From Halopseudomonas xinjiangensis (GTDB taxonomy: Bacteria; Pseudomonadota; Gammaproteobacteria; Pseudomonadales; Pseudomonadaceae): a stretch of 64,000 nt of DNA. The stretch spans positions 62,001 through 126,000 of the forward strand of contig DRFO01000017.1 of the NCBI GenBank assembly GCA_011050525.1, in the 5' to 3' direction. The position numbers were made by a program, and so were the translations under genes. The notes under the pieces were generated by a model that did no database searches, was not told where the DNA came from, and worked only from the letters and a program-made list of their open reading frames with translations. The stretch's first letter is position 1; each line of letters begins with the position of its first letter. Below, one piece after another: positions 29,555-39,025 of this stretch.

Positions 29555-31357
29555 TCAGAACCAGTTGTCCTGCATGTCGAGACAGGTAGGGTCGCGTTTC
29601 TCCAGCACGTCCAGAGCGTGATGGCAGCCGGGCACTTCCCAGGTCAGAAAGTAGCGAGCTGCCTGAAGTTTGCCCCGGTAGAAATCTGCATCCGCCGCTT
29701 TGCCGTCAGCCAGACCCTGTTCTGCACGCACCGCCTGCTCCAGCCAGCGCCAGCCGATTACCATGTGGCCGAACGCATTCAGGTAAAGCGCCGAGTTGGC
29801 CAATGCCTGGTTTACCTTGCCTTGCCCCATATCCCCCAGCAAAGCCAGGGTGACCTTGCCGATATGCGCGTGCAGTTTCTCAAGCGGCTCGCGTAGCGCA
29901 GTCAAGCCCTCGAAATCCGCCGCACGGCGGCAGGTATCCTGAATCAATCCGGATAGCTGTTTTAATGCCGCGCCATTGTTCATTGCCACCTTGCGTCCCA
30001 GCAGATCCAGCGACTGTATGCCGTTGGTGCCCTCGTGGATCGGGTTGAGGCGGTTGTCACGGTAGTATTGCTCCACCGGATATTCGCGGGTGTAGCCAGA
30101 GCCGCCAAGAATCTGGATGGCCAGCTCGTTGGCTTTCAGGCAAAACTCCGAGGGCCAGGACTTGACGATGGGAGTCAGGAGGTCGAGCAGTTGCAGGGCG
30201 GTCTTGCGCTGCTCTTCGGTTTCCAGGGTTTCGGTATCATCAAACAAGCGCGCGGCATAGAGCCCCAGGTCAAAGGCGCCTTCTACATAGGCTTTCTGCG
30301 TCAACAACATGCGCTTGACGTCCGTGTGCTGGATGATCGACACCTGTGCGGAAGTCGGATCTTTGCCGTCGGGCAGTCGGCCCTGCGGACGTTCGCGAGC
30401 ATAATTGAGCGAATACAGGTAACCAGCGTAACCCAGCATGACGGCGCCCATGCCCACTCCAATGCGCGCCTCGTTCATCATCTGGAACATGTACTGCAGG
30501 CCCTGGTGCGGCTTGCCTACCAGATAGCCGACACACTCGCCTTTTTCACCAAAATTCAGGGCGGTCGAGGTCGTGCCACGCCAGCCCATCTTGTGGAACA
30601 GACCCGCCAGGGCGACATCATTGCGCGGCCCCAGGCTGCCATCGTCATTCACGTGAAATTTGGGCACGATAAATAGCGAGATGCCTTTAACACCGGGCGG
30701 GGCATCGGGCAGCTTGGCCAGTACCATATGCACAATGTTCTCGGACAGCGGATGATCGCCGCCGGAAATGTAAACCTTGTTGCCCTTGAGGCGATAGCTA
30801 CCGTCCGCCGCAGGCTCAGCCTTGGTGCGGATGTCCGACAGGGACGAGCCGGCATGCGGCTCGGTTAACGCCATGGTGCCGAAAAATCGGCCTTCGATCA
30901 TGGGCTGCAAAAAGCGTTGTTTCTGTTCATCACTGCCAAAGGCTTCAATCAGATTCGCCGCGCCCATGGTCAACATGGCGTAGGAGGACGTGGCGACGTT
31001 GGCTGACTGGAAATGCGCAAAGCAGGCTTGCGAAAGCAGATTGGGCATCTGCATGCCACCCTGCTCGAAGGTACGCGTGGCGTTCAGAAAGCCAGCCTCA
31101 AGGAAGGCGTCCACTGCGGGCTTGACCTCGGGGATCAGCTCGGCGGCGCCATCAACGTACTGGGGTTCGTTCTCGTCGCTCTTGCGATTGTGCGGTGCGA
31201 AGAATTTTTCTGCGATGCTACGGGCGGTACCCAGTGCGGCGTCGAAGGTTTCGCGGTTATGGTCGGCAAAACGCGGGCGCTGTGTCAGCCCTTCGGCATC
31301 CAGCACTTCATACAACTCAAACGCCAGATTTCGGGAATCGAGCAGGGTATCGGTCAT
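29555..31357 (-). CDS. Acyl-CoA dehydrogenase (about 600-residue class)
   Basis: A 600-residue FAD enzyme that introduces the 2,3 double bond into acyl-CoA in beta-oxidation. It has the acyl-CoA dehydrogenase N, M and C domains (about residues 40-480, with MALTEPHAGSSLSD) plus the C-terminal extension domain typical of this long class (about 480-600). The catalytic glutamate is expected in IHEGTNGIQSLDLLGRK. It resembles the protein at 39147-40952 but is clearly divergent. Chain-length preference cannot be told. A terminator follows it. Confidence 0.92.
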   Translation of the reverse strand: MTDTLLDSRNLAFELYEVLDAEGLTQRPRFADHNRETFDAALGTARSIAEKFFAPHNRKSDENEPQYVDGAAELIPEVKPAVDAFLEAGFLNATRTFEQGGMQMPNLLSQACFAHFQSANVATSSYAMLTMGAANLIEAFGSDEQKQRFLQPMIEGRFFGTMALTEPHAGSSLSDIRTKAEPAADGSYRLKGNKVYISGGDHPLSENIVHMVLAKLPDAPPGVKGISLFIVPKFHVNDDGSLGPRNDVALAGLFHKMGWRGTTSTALNFGEKGECVGYLVGKPHQGLQYMFQMMNEARIGVGMGAVMLGYAGYLYSLNYARERPQGRLPDGKDPTSAQVSIIQHTDVKRMLLTQKAYVEGAFDLGLYAARLFDDTETLETEEQRKTALQLLDLLTPIVKSWPSEFCLKANELAIQILGGSGYTREYPVEQYYRDNRLNPIHEGTNGIQSLDLLGRKVAMNNGAALKQLSGLIQDTCRRAADFEGLTALREPLEKLHAHIGKVTLALLGDMGQGKVNQALANSALYLNAFGHMVIGWRWLEQAVRAEQGLADGKAADADFYRGKLQAARYFLTWEVPGCHHALDVLEKRDPTCLDMQDNWF

Positions 31358-31443
31358 GACAGTAGCCTCTGAATAAACGCGTGGCAGTGTATGCGTTCCC
31401 GATGTGACTGAAAACGGCCATTGATCTCCTTTATGGCGACGGA

Positions 31444-32424
31444 TCAGAACAGCCGAAGCGATGGCTCATCAAGCGCGGCGCGCTGTTCGCGTAGCGTCAG
31501 TATCTGGTCGGCCCAGTACCGTTCGCTGGCGAACCAGGGGAAATGCTTGGGAAACGCCGGGTCCTCCCAACGCCTGGCGAGCCAGGCGCTGTAATGAATC
31601 AGACGCAAGCTGCGCAGTGATTCGATCAAGGGCAACTGGCGAGGATCGAAATCGTGAAATTCGTTGTAACCATCCACCAGCTCCGCCAGCTGCGCCTGAC
31701 GTTGATCCCGCTCGCCCGAGAGCATCATCCACAGATCCTGGATTGCCGGGCCCTGGCGACAATCGTCCAGATCGACCATATAAAGCAGCTCATCGCGCCA
31801 TAGCAAGTTGCCCACGTGAAGGTCTCCATGCAGGCGTATGGTCTGGTGGGGTTGATCCTGGTAGATGCCGTCGATGCGTTCCAGCAGGTCATCGGCTACC
31901 GAAAAGTAGGCCGGGCGCAGGTTGGCCGGGACACAATCGTTGTCACGCAGCCAGCTGACGCTCTCATGTCCGAAATTCTGAACTGTGAGCGCTGGCCGAT
32001 GCTGAAAAGGCTGCATCGATCCCACTGCATGCAAACGGCCGAGCAGTCTGCCGAGCATCAGCAAGTGGTCGGGATTGTCGAACTCGGGGGCGCGTCCACC
32101 GAAACGCTTGAACAGACTGAAACGAAACCCGGCATGTTCGAACAGCGTTCTACCGTCAATTTGCATAGGCGGGATGACCGGGATCTCCAGGTCGGCGAGC
32201 TCCAGCGAAAACTGGTGTTCTTCGAGAATGGCTTCATCGCTCCAGCGCTCAGGGCGATAGAATTTGGCGATCAGTGGCTGCGCGCCTTCAATGCCGATCT
32301 GAAACACTCGGTTTTCGTAGCTGTTCAGCGTCAGCGTGCGCGCATCGCTGGTGAAGCCCAGGGACTCTACCGCATCCAGTACGGTATCCGGTGTAAGCAG
32401 GGCAAAAGGATGTTGCGTGTCCAT
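31444..32424 (-). CDS. srkA: Stress response kinase A (YihE/RdoA)
   Basis: A 326-residue protein of the SrkA/YihE aminoglycoside-phosphotransferase-like kinase fold. Catalytic segments are IRLHGDLHVGNLLW (HGD, about residues 197-210) and YMVDLDDCRQGP (metal-binding Asp). In E. coli SrkA protects cells from stress-linked death and is part of the Cpx regulon. Cytosolic. Monocistronic by spacing; 86 bases separate it from the acyl-CoA dehydrogenase start. Confidence 0.93.
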   Translation of the reverse strand: MDTQHPFALLTPDTVLDAVESLGFTSDARTLTLNSYENRVFQIGIEGAQPLIAKFYRPERWSDEAILEEHQFSLELADLEIPVIPPMQIDGRTLFEHAGFRFSLFKRFGGRAPEFDNPDHLLMLGRLLGRLHAVGSMQPFQHRPALTVQNFGHESVSWLRDNDCVPANLRPAYFSVADDLLERIDGIYQDQPHQTIRLHGDLHVGNLLWRDELLYMVDLDDCRQGPAIQDLWMMLSGERDQRQAQLAELVDGYNEFHDFDPRQLPLIESLRSLRLIHYSAWLARRWEDPAFPKHFPWFASERYWADQILTLREQRAALDEPSLRLF

Positions 32425-32530
32425 GGAAGCTCCGCCATACGGTTAACAGGTGTGTATGGTTGCACATTCTGGAGGGCAGCGGCATTGCTGCTATGTAACG
32501 ACTTTGTTCGCTGGGCGCTCGCCGTGCGGC

Positions 32531-33250
32531 TCAGGGCGTTCGAGCGACACACCAGATGCTGACGCTGGCCGCACCTGCATCGAGTAATGTTCGGCTAGCT
32601 TCGTCGGCGGTGGTGCCGGTGGTCATCACGTCATCAACCAGCGCGACGTGGCGATTGCGGATTCGCTCTGGAAAACGACACCGAAAGGCACCCTGCAGAT
32701 TCTGGCGGCGCGCCTGGGCATCGAGCCCTTGCTGGGCTTGCGTGGCGCGCTCACGGATCAGATTGTTTAGCTCAAGCGGTATCGCGAGTGGCTTAAGCAA
32801 GGGGCGCGCCAGTTCCAGCGCCTGGTTATAGCCCCTTTTGGCTTGGCGCGAGCGGTGCAGGGGCATGGGGACAAGGCAATCCGGCAATGTCTGGTGATGC
32901 TCCTGGTAATGAAAGCGAACGGCATCAAGCAGCATCAATCCCAACAGCTTTCCATAGGTGAGCTGGTGGTGGTACTTGAATGCGAGGACCAGGCTATCCA
33001 CGGGGAAGCGATAGAGAAAAGGCGTCACTACCTGGGCAAAAGCAGGGGAGTCACGTTGGCATCGACCACAACGGCTGTCCGCGATGGGCATCGGCAGAGC
33101 GCATTGCCGGCATCGGCTAGCGTACCAGGGCAGGTCCGCCAGGCAGCCTTCGCAGATACCAGCCGATCCATGTTTGCCCCGACTGAGGCACAGCAAGCAA
33201 TGGAAGGAGTGGTTGTTTTTTAGCCACTTGTAAACCGGCATAAGGTTCAA
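32531..33250 (-). CDS. comF: ComF family phosphoribosyltransferase-like protein
   Basis: A 239-residue ComF-family protein. Its N-terminal zinc-finger-like part has CLLC, CEGC, CRQC and CGRC pairs (within residues 18-70), and its C-terminal phosphoribosyltransferase domain has the PRPP loop [17 protein letters not shown]. Family members are linked to DNA uptake or to PriA-like functions. Start choice: TTG at 33250 has GGAGG 10 bases upstream; an ATG three codons later (33241) lacks a good site at normal spacing. Divergent from bioB, whose promoter overlaps this ribosome-binding site. Confidence 0.85.
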   Translation of the reverse strand: MNLMPVYKWLKNNHSFHCLLCLSRGKHGSAGICEGCLADLPWYASRCRQCALPMPIADSRCGRCQRDSPAFAQVVTPFLYRFPVDSLVLAFKYHHQLTYGKLLGLMLLDAVRFHYQEHHQTLPDCLVPMPLHRSRQAKRGYNQALELARPLLKPLAIPLELNNLIRERATQAQQGLDAQARRQNLQGAFRCRFPERIRNRHVALVDDVMTTGTTADEASRTLLDAGAASVSIWCVARTP

Positions 33251-33253
33251 TGG

Positions 33254-33281
33254 TTGACAGCCTCCGTGCCGTCGCTATCAT
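33254..33281 (+). promoter_or_regulatory. bioB promoter
   Basis: TTGACA (33254-33259), a 16-base spacer and TATCAT (33276-33281) form a near-consensus sigma-70 promoter ending 55 bases before the bioB start. It overlaps the ribosome-binding site of the divergent comF gene. A small palindrome CTTGTCAAG follows at about 33283-33291. Confidence 0.65.
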
Positions 33282-33336
33282 GCTTGTCAAGACTGACTGC
33301 AAACCCCATTCCACGCAAATTTCAGGAACGATTTTG

Positions 33337-34386
33337 ATGACTGCTTCCGTTACTCGTCACGACTGGACTCCAGCAGAAGTGCTGGCTTTGTTCCGCCAAC
33401 CCTTCAATGACCTGCTGTTTCAGGCACAAACGGTTCATCGTCAGCACTTTGATTCCAACCGGGTGCAGGTTTCCACGCTGCTATCGATCAAGACCGGCGC
33501 CTGTCCTGAAGACTGCAAGTACTGCCCTCAGTCCGGCCACTACAACACGGGTCTGGATAAGGAAAAGCTGCTTGAAGTACAGAAGGTTCTGGACGAGGCG
33601 GCGGCGGCTAAGCAGATCGGTGCCACGCGGTTCTGCATGGGTGCGGCCTGGAAACATCCTTCCGAAAAAGACATGCCCTATGTGCTGGAAATGGTCAAAG
33701 GCGTTCGCGCCATGGGTCTTGAAACCTGCATGACGCTGGGCAAACTGACCAAGGAACAGACCGCTGCACTGGCTGAAGCCGGCCTGGATTACTACAACCA
33801 CAATCTGGACACGTCTCCTGAGTTTTACGGCAACATCATTACCACCCGTACCTATGGTGATCGGCTGGAAACACTGGCCTATGTGCGCGATGCGGGCATG
33901 AAGATCTGCTCCGGCGGCATCCTGGGAATGGGTGAGACGCTGGAAGATCGGGCCGGATTGCTGATTCAGCTGGCCAACCTGCCCGAGCACCCCGAAAGTG
34001 TGCCAATCAACATGCTGGTCAAGGTCAAGGGTACGCCGCTGGAAAACGCCGAAGACGTGGACCCCTTCGATTTCATTCGCACCCTGGCCGTGGCACGCCT
34101 CATGATGCCCAAGTCCCATGTGCGTCTTTCCGCCGGGCGCGAGCAGATGAACGAGCAGACCCAGTCGCTGGCCTTCTTCGCCGGAGCGAACTCGATCTTC
34201 TACGGCGATCGTCTGTTGACCACCACCAACCCGCAGGCCGAGAAGGACATGCGGTTGTTCGAGCGTCTGGGTATCAAGCCCGAAGAGCGCCAGGAGCACG
34301 ATGACGAGGTTCATCAGGCGGCGATTGAGCAGGCCTTGGTGGAACAGAAGAGCAGCGCCATGTTCACCAACGCGGCAGCCGTCTGA
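33337..34386 (+). CDS. bioB: Biotin synthase
   Basis: A 349-residue radical SAM enzyme that inserts sulfur into dethiobiotin, the last step of biotin synthesis. The radical SAM cysteines are in [14 protein letters not shown]. Downstream segments [14 protein letters not shown] and [10 protein letters not shown] are typical of BioB. The start at 33337 ([10 protein letters not shown]) is set by AGGAA 8 bases upstream; the frame is open 29 codons further but overlaps the promoter. First gene of the bioB-F-H-C-D operon. Confidence 0.98.
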   Translation: MTASVTRHDWTPAEVLALFRQPFNDLLFQAQTVHRQHFDSNRVQVSTLLSIKTGACPEDCKYCPQSGHYNTGLDKEKLLEVQKVLDEAAAAKQIGATRFCMGAAWKHPSEKDMPYVLEMVKGVRAMGLETCMTLGKLTKEQTAALAEAGLDYYNHNLDTSPEFYGNIITTRTYGDRLETLAYVRDAGMKICSGGILGMGETLEDRAGLLIQLANLPEHPESVPINMLVKVKGTPLENAEDVDPFDFIRTLAVARLMMPKSHVRLSAGREQMNEQTQSLAFFAGANSIFYGDRLLTTTNPQAEKDMRLFERLGIKPEERQEHDDEVHQAAIEQALVEQKSSAMFTNAAAV

Positions 34387-34449
34387 ATTCCGACTGTCAG
34401 CCTTGTCGTCTTTTGACTGCGGGCGCAGCGTCAAAACATCTAGCATCCA

Positions 34450-34474
34450 GGCAAGCCCGTCAGCCGGGCTTGCC
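34450..34474 (+). repeat. Perfect 10-bp hairpin between bioB and bioF
   Basis: GGCAAGCCCG (34450-34459) pairs with CGGGCTTGCC (34465-34474) around a 5-base loop. It lies in the 114-base gap between two operon genes and 26 bases before the bioF start. No T-run follows, so it is not a normal terminator; it could be an mRNA-stabilising or processing element, or modulate bioF translation. Confidence 0.6.
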
Positions 34475-34500
34475 GCTTGCGGGTGAATACAGAGCCTTCT

Positions 34501-35676
34501 ATGCCTTTCGATCTATCTGCACGCCTGGCTGAGCGCCGCGCGGCCCATTTGTACCGTCAACGCCCGTTGCTGGGATCACCCCAAAGCGCGCGGGTGGTGG
34601 TGGACGGCCGGCCATTGTTGGCGTTCTGCAGCAATGATTATCTGGGTCTGGCCAATCATCCCGAGGTGATAGAGGCCTTTAGCGAAGGGGCTCGACGCTG
34701 GGGAGTAGGCGGGGGCGCATCGCATCTGGTGATGGGTCATAGCGAGCCTCATCATCAGCTTGAAGAGGCGCTGGCGGTCTTTACCGGCAGGCCGCGCGCC
34801 TTGCTCATGTCCAGCGGCTATATGGCTAATCTTGGCGTTATCAGTGCGTTGGTCGGGCAGGGCGATTCCGTCGTAGAGGATCGCCTCAACCACGCCTCGC
34901 TCCTGGATGGCGGATTGTTGAGTGGTGCTCGGTTTTCCCGCTATTTGCACAACGACCCGGTGAGCCTGGCTTCCCGGCTGGAGAAAACCTGCGGCAACAC
35001 CTTGATAGTAACCGACGGCGTGTTCAGCATGGACGGCGATCTTGCCGACCTGCCAGCGATCTGCTCTGCGGCACGTGCGCGTGGAGCCTGGGTGATGGTC
35101 GACGACGCCCATGGCTTCGGTTGCCTGGGAGAGCAGGGCGGCGGCATCGTCGAGCACTTCGGGCTTGGCGTAGCGGATGTTCCGGTTCTGGTTGGCACGC
35201 TGGGCAAGGGTTTCGGTACGGCTGGCGCCTTTATCGCAGGCAGCGAGGAACTGATTGAAAGCCTCATCCAGTTTGCCCGGCCCTATATCTACACCACCAG
35301 CCAGCCGCCCGCAGTAGCTTGCGCAACGCTTAAGAGTCTACAACTGTTGCGCGATGAAAGCTGGCGCCGCGAGCACCTGGCGCGCCTGATTGGCCAGTTC
35401 CGTGCCGGGGTGGGCGAACTGGGACTGCGGCTGATGGACAGTTCGACCCCTATACAGCCCATTATCATCGGTAGCAGCGAGCGCGCCATGGCTCTGTCGG
35501 CGGCGCTACGCGAGCAGGGTCTGCTGGTAACCGCTATCCGCCCCCCGACCGTTGCGCGCGGTACTGCGCGTTTGCGGGTGACGCTGTCCGCAGGGCATTC
35601 AGAAGATGATGTGGCGCAACTACTCGATGCGTTGAAGCACGCATCCATCAGCCTGCCGGAGCAAGCCGATGACTAG
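34501..35676 (+). CDS. bioF: 8-amino-7-oxononanoate synthase
   Basis: A 391-residue PLP-dependent alpha-oxoamine synthase that joins pimeloyl-ACP and alanine. Family landmarks: [13 protein letters not shown] near residue 41, [13 protein letters not shown] near 200, and the PLP lysine in [14 protein letters not shown] (about 235). The start at 34501 (MPFDLSARL) is chosen because the frame upstream holds only eight codons within the leader. It overlaps bioH by 8 bases. Confidence 0.97.
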   Translation: MPFDLSARLAERRAAHLYRQRPLLGSPQSARVVVDGRPLLAFCSNDYLGLANHPEVIEAFSEGARRWGVGGGASHLVMGHSEPHHQLEEALAVFTGRPRALLMSSGYMANLGVISALVGQGDSVVEDRLNHASLLDGGLLSGARFSRYLHNDPVSLASRLEKTCGNTLIVTDGVFSMDGDLADLPAICSAARARGAWVMVDDAHGFGCLGEQGGGIVEHFGLGVADVPVLVGTLGKGFGTAGAFIAGSEELIESLIQFARPYIYTTSQPPAVACATLKSLQLLRDESWRREHLARLIGQFRAGVGELGLRLMDSSTPIQPIIIGSSERAMALSAALREQGLLVTAIRPPTVARGTARLRVTLSAGHSEDDVAQLLDALKHASISLPEQADD

Positions 35677-36385
35677 CATCACTTTATTGCCCGGCTGGGC
35701 TATGGCGACTGCCACAATGGAACCGCTGCGCGGAGCGCTACAGGAACGCCTGCCGCAAACCAGAGTTGATTGTCATGGCTTGCCGGCCATGCAGATGTCG
35801 AGCATCGAGCCAGATCTGGCGCAGTTGGCCGATGAGCTTGCCCCGGGTGTGCTGGTGGGCTGGTCATTGGGCGGAACCCTGGCGTTGCAGTTGATGCGGC
35901 GCTTTCCAGAACGCTTCTGCGCTGTGGTAACGCTGGCGAGTAATGCCAGTTTCGTCTGTCGCAAGACCTGGCCCGATGCGATGCCCGCCGAAACCTTCAA
36001 GACGTTCTATAACGATTTTCGGGATGAACCGGAACAAATTCTCAAGCGTTTCGCCAGTCTGGTTACCCAGGGCAGTGAACAAGCCCGGCAGCTGCGAAAG
36101 ACGCTCAAATTTGACGATGCCGGCCATGAGCAACGACTGCATGCCCTGGCTTTGCTGGGCGTGCTGGATAGTCGAGCTATGCTCGCCCGCGGCACCGTAC
36201 CACTATTGCACTGCCTTGCCGGTCGGGATGCGCTGGTGCCCGCGGCCGTAGCCAAGCCTCTGGCGGAACTGGACCCAGGCGCGACCGTGGTCGTCCATCC
36301 CCAGGCCAGCCATGCGTTGCCCCTGGAGCAGCCGCTCTGGGTTGCCGAGCAGATCGCCGGATTTGTGCAGGCCAGACATGCTTGA
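35669..36385 (+). CDS. bioH: Pimeloyl-ACP methyl ester esterase
   Basis: A 238-residue alpha/beta-hydrolase. BioH removes the methyl group that BioC placed on the growing pimeloyl chain. The nucleophile elbow is GWSLGG (about residues 64-69); the Asp is in LAGRDALVP (about 190) and the His in [13 protein letters not shown] (about 216). It overlaps bioF and bioC by 8 bases each, which suggests translational coupling. Confidence 0.93.
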   Translation: MTSITLLPGWAMATATMEPLRGALQERLPQTRVDCHGLPAMQMSSIEPDLAQLADELAPGVLVGWSLGGTLALQLMRRFPERFCAVVTLASNASFVCRKTWPDAMPAETFKTFYNDFRDEPEQILKRFASLVTQGSEQARQLRKTLKFDDAGHEQRLHALALLGVLDSRAMLARGTVPLLHCLAGRDALVPAAVAKPLAELDPGATVVVHPQASHALPLEQPLWVAEQIAGFVQARHA

Positions 36386-37172
36386 ACCCTGGATCGACAA
36401 GCGGCAGGTGGCTGATTCGTTCAGTCGTGCCGCACGGACCTATGATCAAGCCGCTGAGTTCCAGCGTACCGTCGGTACCAATCTGTTGGCACGCTTGCCA
36501 GAGCAGCTGCACGCCTCGGACGTGATTGATCTGGGTTGTGGTACGGGTTATTTCACGAGAATTCTGGCCGACCGTTATGCCTGTCCGGTAGCGGGTCTGG
36601 ACCTGGCGGAAGGCATGCTGCGTTATGCCCGAGAGCGCTCCGCTGCCCCGTGCGCCTGGATAACCGCTGACGCGGAGGCTCTGCCGTTGCGCTCCGCTTC
36701 TCAGGATCTGATCTTTTCAAGTCTGGCGCTGCAATGGTGTCCGCAGCTATCCCTGGCGTTGAAAGAGGGATGGCGCGTGCTGCGTCCAGGAGGCTGTATG
36801 GCCTTTTCGACGTTGGTTGATGGTTCCTTGAACGAGTTGCGGCAGGCCTGGCAACGGGTAGACGGATTTGTTCACGTCAATCGCTTCAGTCCGTTGGCCG
36901 ACCTGCAGCGAAGCCTCGCGGAAGCCGGATTCACCCGCTGGCAATGTGAGGTGGAAGAGCATGTCCTGCACTACGGCCAGTTGAGCGAACTGACTCGCGA
37001 ACTCAAGGCGCTGGGTGCCCACAACGTCAATCCGGGCCGTCCCGGGGGGCTGACCGGGCGAGCACGCTTGCGCGGACTGACCGAGGCATACGAGGTTTTT
37101 CGGCAGCCAGTAGGCCTGCCCGCGACCTATCAGGTCGCGCAGATAATGTTATTCAAAGGCGCTGGTCAGTAA
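36378..37172 (+). CDS. bioC: Malonyl-ACP O-methyltransferase
   Basis: A 264-residue SAM-dependent methyltransferase that starts pimeloyl synthesis by methylating malonyl-ACP. The SAM motif is VIDLGCGTGYFTRILAD (about residues 51-67). The N-terminus WIDKRQVADSFSRAARTYD is the family hallmark and supports the start at 36378; the frame is open 22 codons upstream but inside bioH. Sits between bioH and bioD. Confidence 0.95.
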   Translation: MLEPWIDKRQVADSFSRAARTYDQAAEFQRTVGTNLLARLPEQLHASDVIDLGCGTGYFTRILADRYACPVAGLDLAEGMLRYARERSAAPCAWITADAEALPLRSASQDLIFSSLALQWCPQLSLALKEGWRVLRPGGCMAFSTLVDGSLNELRQAWQRVDGFVHVNRFSPLADLQRSLAEAGFTRWQCEVEEHVLHYGQLSELTRELKALGAHNVNPGRPGGLTGRARLRGLTEAYEVFRQPVGLPATYQVAQIMLFKGAGQ

Positions 37173-37188
37173 ACATTGGGGAACGGGC

Positions 37189-37869
37189 ATGGCCAAACGA
37201 TACTTCATTACCGGTACCGACACCGAAATCGGCAAAACCACCATCGCTGCCGGCCTGCTGCATGCTGCCCGTGCAGCGGGTCTGACCACGGCGGCAGCCA
37301 AGCCGGTTGCGGCAGGTTGTGAGCGCACCGCCCAGGGGCTGCGCAATGACGACGCCTTGATCCTGATGGCTGAGTGCGATCCTGCATTGAGCTATGAACT
37401 GATCAATCCCATTACGCTCGAGCCCGCTATTGCCCCGCATATTGCGGCCATAGAGGGCAAGGTCGCGCTCACGGTCGATCTTCTGGCGACGGCGTGCAAT
37501 CAGGTTTTCGAGCGCGATGCGGACTTTACGCTGGTGGAAGGCGCGGGCGGCTGGCGGGTGCCGTTGAATGATCAGCAAACCCTGGCTGACCTGGCAAGCG
37601 AGCTGGCTATTCCGGTGATCATGGTAGTGGGCATGCGCCTGGGCTGTATCAACCATGCGCTGCTTACCGCTGAAGCCATTGCACGGGACGGTTTGAAGTT
37701 GGCGGGATGGATCGCCAATGGCGTGGACCCGCATATGAGCCGCCCGGAGGAAAATCTGACAACCCTCCGGCAACTGATCAAGGCCCCCTGTCTCGGAGTA
37801 ATCCCTACGCTGAGCCCGCCATCAGCGGAAAAAGTGGCCGCTTGTCTGGATCTTGGGCCGCTGATCTGA
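37189..37869 (+). CDS. bioD: Dethiobiotin synthetase
   Basis: A 226-residue P-loop enzyme that closes the ureido ring of dethiobiotin using ATP and CO2. The nucleotide loop is ITGTDTEIGKTTIAAGLL (about residues 7-24), and VEGAGGWRVPL (about 116-126) is the second signature. Preceded by a GGGGA-type ribosome site. Last biotin gene; the next gene starts 75 bases downstream. Confidence 0.96.
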   Translation: MAKRYFITGTDTEIGKTTIAAGLLHAARAAGLTTAAAKPVAAGCERTAQGLRNDDALILMAECDPALSYELINPITLEPAIAPHIAAIEGKVALTVDLLATACNQVFERDADFTLVEGAGGWRVPLNDQQTLADLASELAIPVIMVVGMRLGCINHALLTAEAIARDGLKLAGWIANGVDPHMSRPEENLTTLRQLIKAPCLGVIPTLSPPSAEKVAACLDLGPLI

Positions 37870-37944
37870 AATAGCGATGGGTGATACCCACGCCGCTTGA
37901 GTTGTGCTTCAATGACCAGGAAATCACTATAGAGGCAATGTGCC

Positions 37945-38253
37945 ATGGCTACTCTTGATTTGATGTCATCGGGCATGAACAGCGTTCGCCAAGGTCAATA
38001 CCGCGCCAATACCGCCGCAGCTGAAATAGCTCGTCTTGGTGTGCCCTCCGAGCCAACCGCAGCGGCGTCCATCCCGTTGCAACCAGCCACTGGTCAGGCG
38101 GCGGCCACTACCCAGGTCGACACCAACCGGCCGGTCAATCTGGTAGATAGTCTGGTGGAGCTTCAGCGGGGGCGGCAAGAAGTCGAAGCGGGTGCGTCTG
38201 TTATCGATACGGCTAGCGAGGTGCTGGGCACTTTGCTGGATGTAACGGCCTGA
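37945..38253 (+). CDS. Miniature flagellar-rod-like protein
   Basis: A 102-residue protein of unassigned function. Residues 4-35 (GMNSVRQGQYRANTAAAEIA) resemble the N-terminal helix of flagellar rod/hook proteins, and residues 63-100 (RPVNLVDSLVELQRGRQEVE, then SVIDTASEVLGTLLDV) resemble their C-terminal helix. An Ala/Pro/Thr linker replaces the whole middle domain. I recall a similar small gene after bioD in P. aeruginosa. Flagellar involvement is inference from this similarity only; no flagellar genes are nearby. No signal peptide. Confidence 0.75.
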   Translation: MATLDLMSSGMNSVRQGQYRANTAAAEIARLGVPSEPTAAASIPLQPATGQAAATTQVDTNRPVNLVDSLVELQRGRQEVEAGASVIDTASEVLGTLLDVTA

Positions 38254-38271
38254 CCGTTCGGGTCATGCGCA

Positions 38272-38922
38272 ATGATCAGCCTGAGTCCATCACTCTCCTC
38301 CCGATTTTCCTCGCCGATGATGATCTCAGGGCGACCTGCCGGGGCAGCCGACAGCACGCCACCGACCCCCACTACAATTGCCCGGCCTGCCACCGAAGCC
38401 GAACCTGATCGGCAGACAGAAAACGACCTTCGCAAAAGACTCGCCGAAATAGAGGCCGAATTGCAACGCGTTACGCAGGCCGATATTGCTGAACTGGCAA
38501 CTCGGGATCGGGAGGTGCGTGCACATGAGCAGGCCCACCTGGCCGTAGGTGGCCAGTATGCTGGCGCAGTCACCTATGATTATGAGCGAGGGCCTGATGG
38601 TAGGCTTTACGCTGTAGGCGGTTCAGTCTCAATTGATACCGCCGCTGTTCCGGGAGATCCGGCCGCGACGCTAGCCAAGGCGCAGCAGGTGCAGCGCGCC
38701 GCATTGGCACCGGCACAGCCGTCGGCAACCGATCTTTCCGTGGCTGCCCAGGCCGCGCAAATGGCAACCCAGGCTCGTGCTGAACTGGCGAGCCAATCAG
38801 ATGACGATACGCGAGCACGTAGCCCTGATGATCAGCCAGGTACCGATCGGAAAATGGAGCTGTACCGCACCGTAGGATCAGATGAGCGCAGTGCTGAATC
38901 CTCGGTAAATCTGGTAGCTTGA
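38272..38922 (+). CDS. SprA-family putative metalloprotease
   Basis: A 216-residue protein with a disordered N-terminus (residues 1-45), a short coiled coil (about 48-72) and a conserved core (about 75-170) with EVRAHEQAHLAVGGQYAG. HEQAH at 85-89 fits the HExxH zinc-metalloprotease motif, and the segment DPAATLAKAQQVQRAALAP is typical of the SprA-related family. The C-terminus is Ala/Gln- and then Asp/Ser-rich. No catalytic activity is established for the family that I know of. It follows the small rod-like gene by 18 bases, so they may be co-transcribed. Confidence 0.8.
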   Translation: MISLSPSLSSRFSSPMMISGRPAGAADSTPPTPTTIARPATEAEPDRQTENDLRKRLAEIEAELQRVTQADIAELATRDREVRAHEQAHLAVGGQYAGAVTYDYERGPDGRLYAVGGSVSIDTAAVPGDPAATLAKAQQVQRAALAPAQPSATDLSVAAQAAQMATQARAELASQSDDDTRARSPDDQPGTDRKMELYRTVGSDERSAESSVNLVA

Positions 38923-39025
38923 ATCCTCCGCTCGGCCACCTGCCTAGCTATGTATTTCCTCTTCTCAGACGCATCTCCGTTGCCCAGAATTTACAATTTA
39001 TTCATATCCGGACCCCTGCGGGTAC

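Noticed and set aside
33481-34446. 321-codon open frame opposite bioB
   Set aside because: Antisense shadow of bioB; no domain and no ribosome site.
34450-34474. Terminator between bioB and bioF
   Set aside because: Strong stem but no T-run, and it lies inside an operon.
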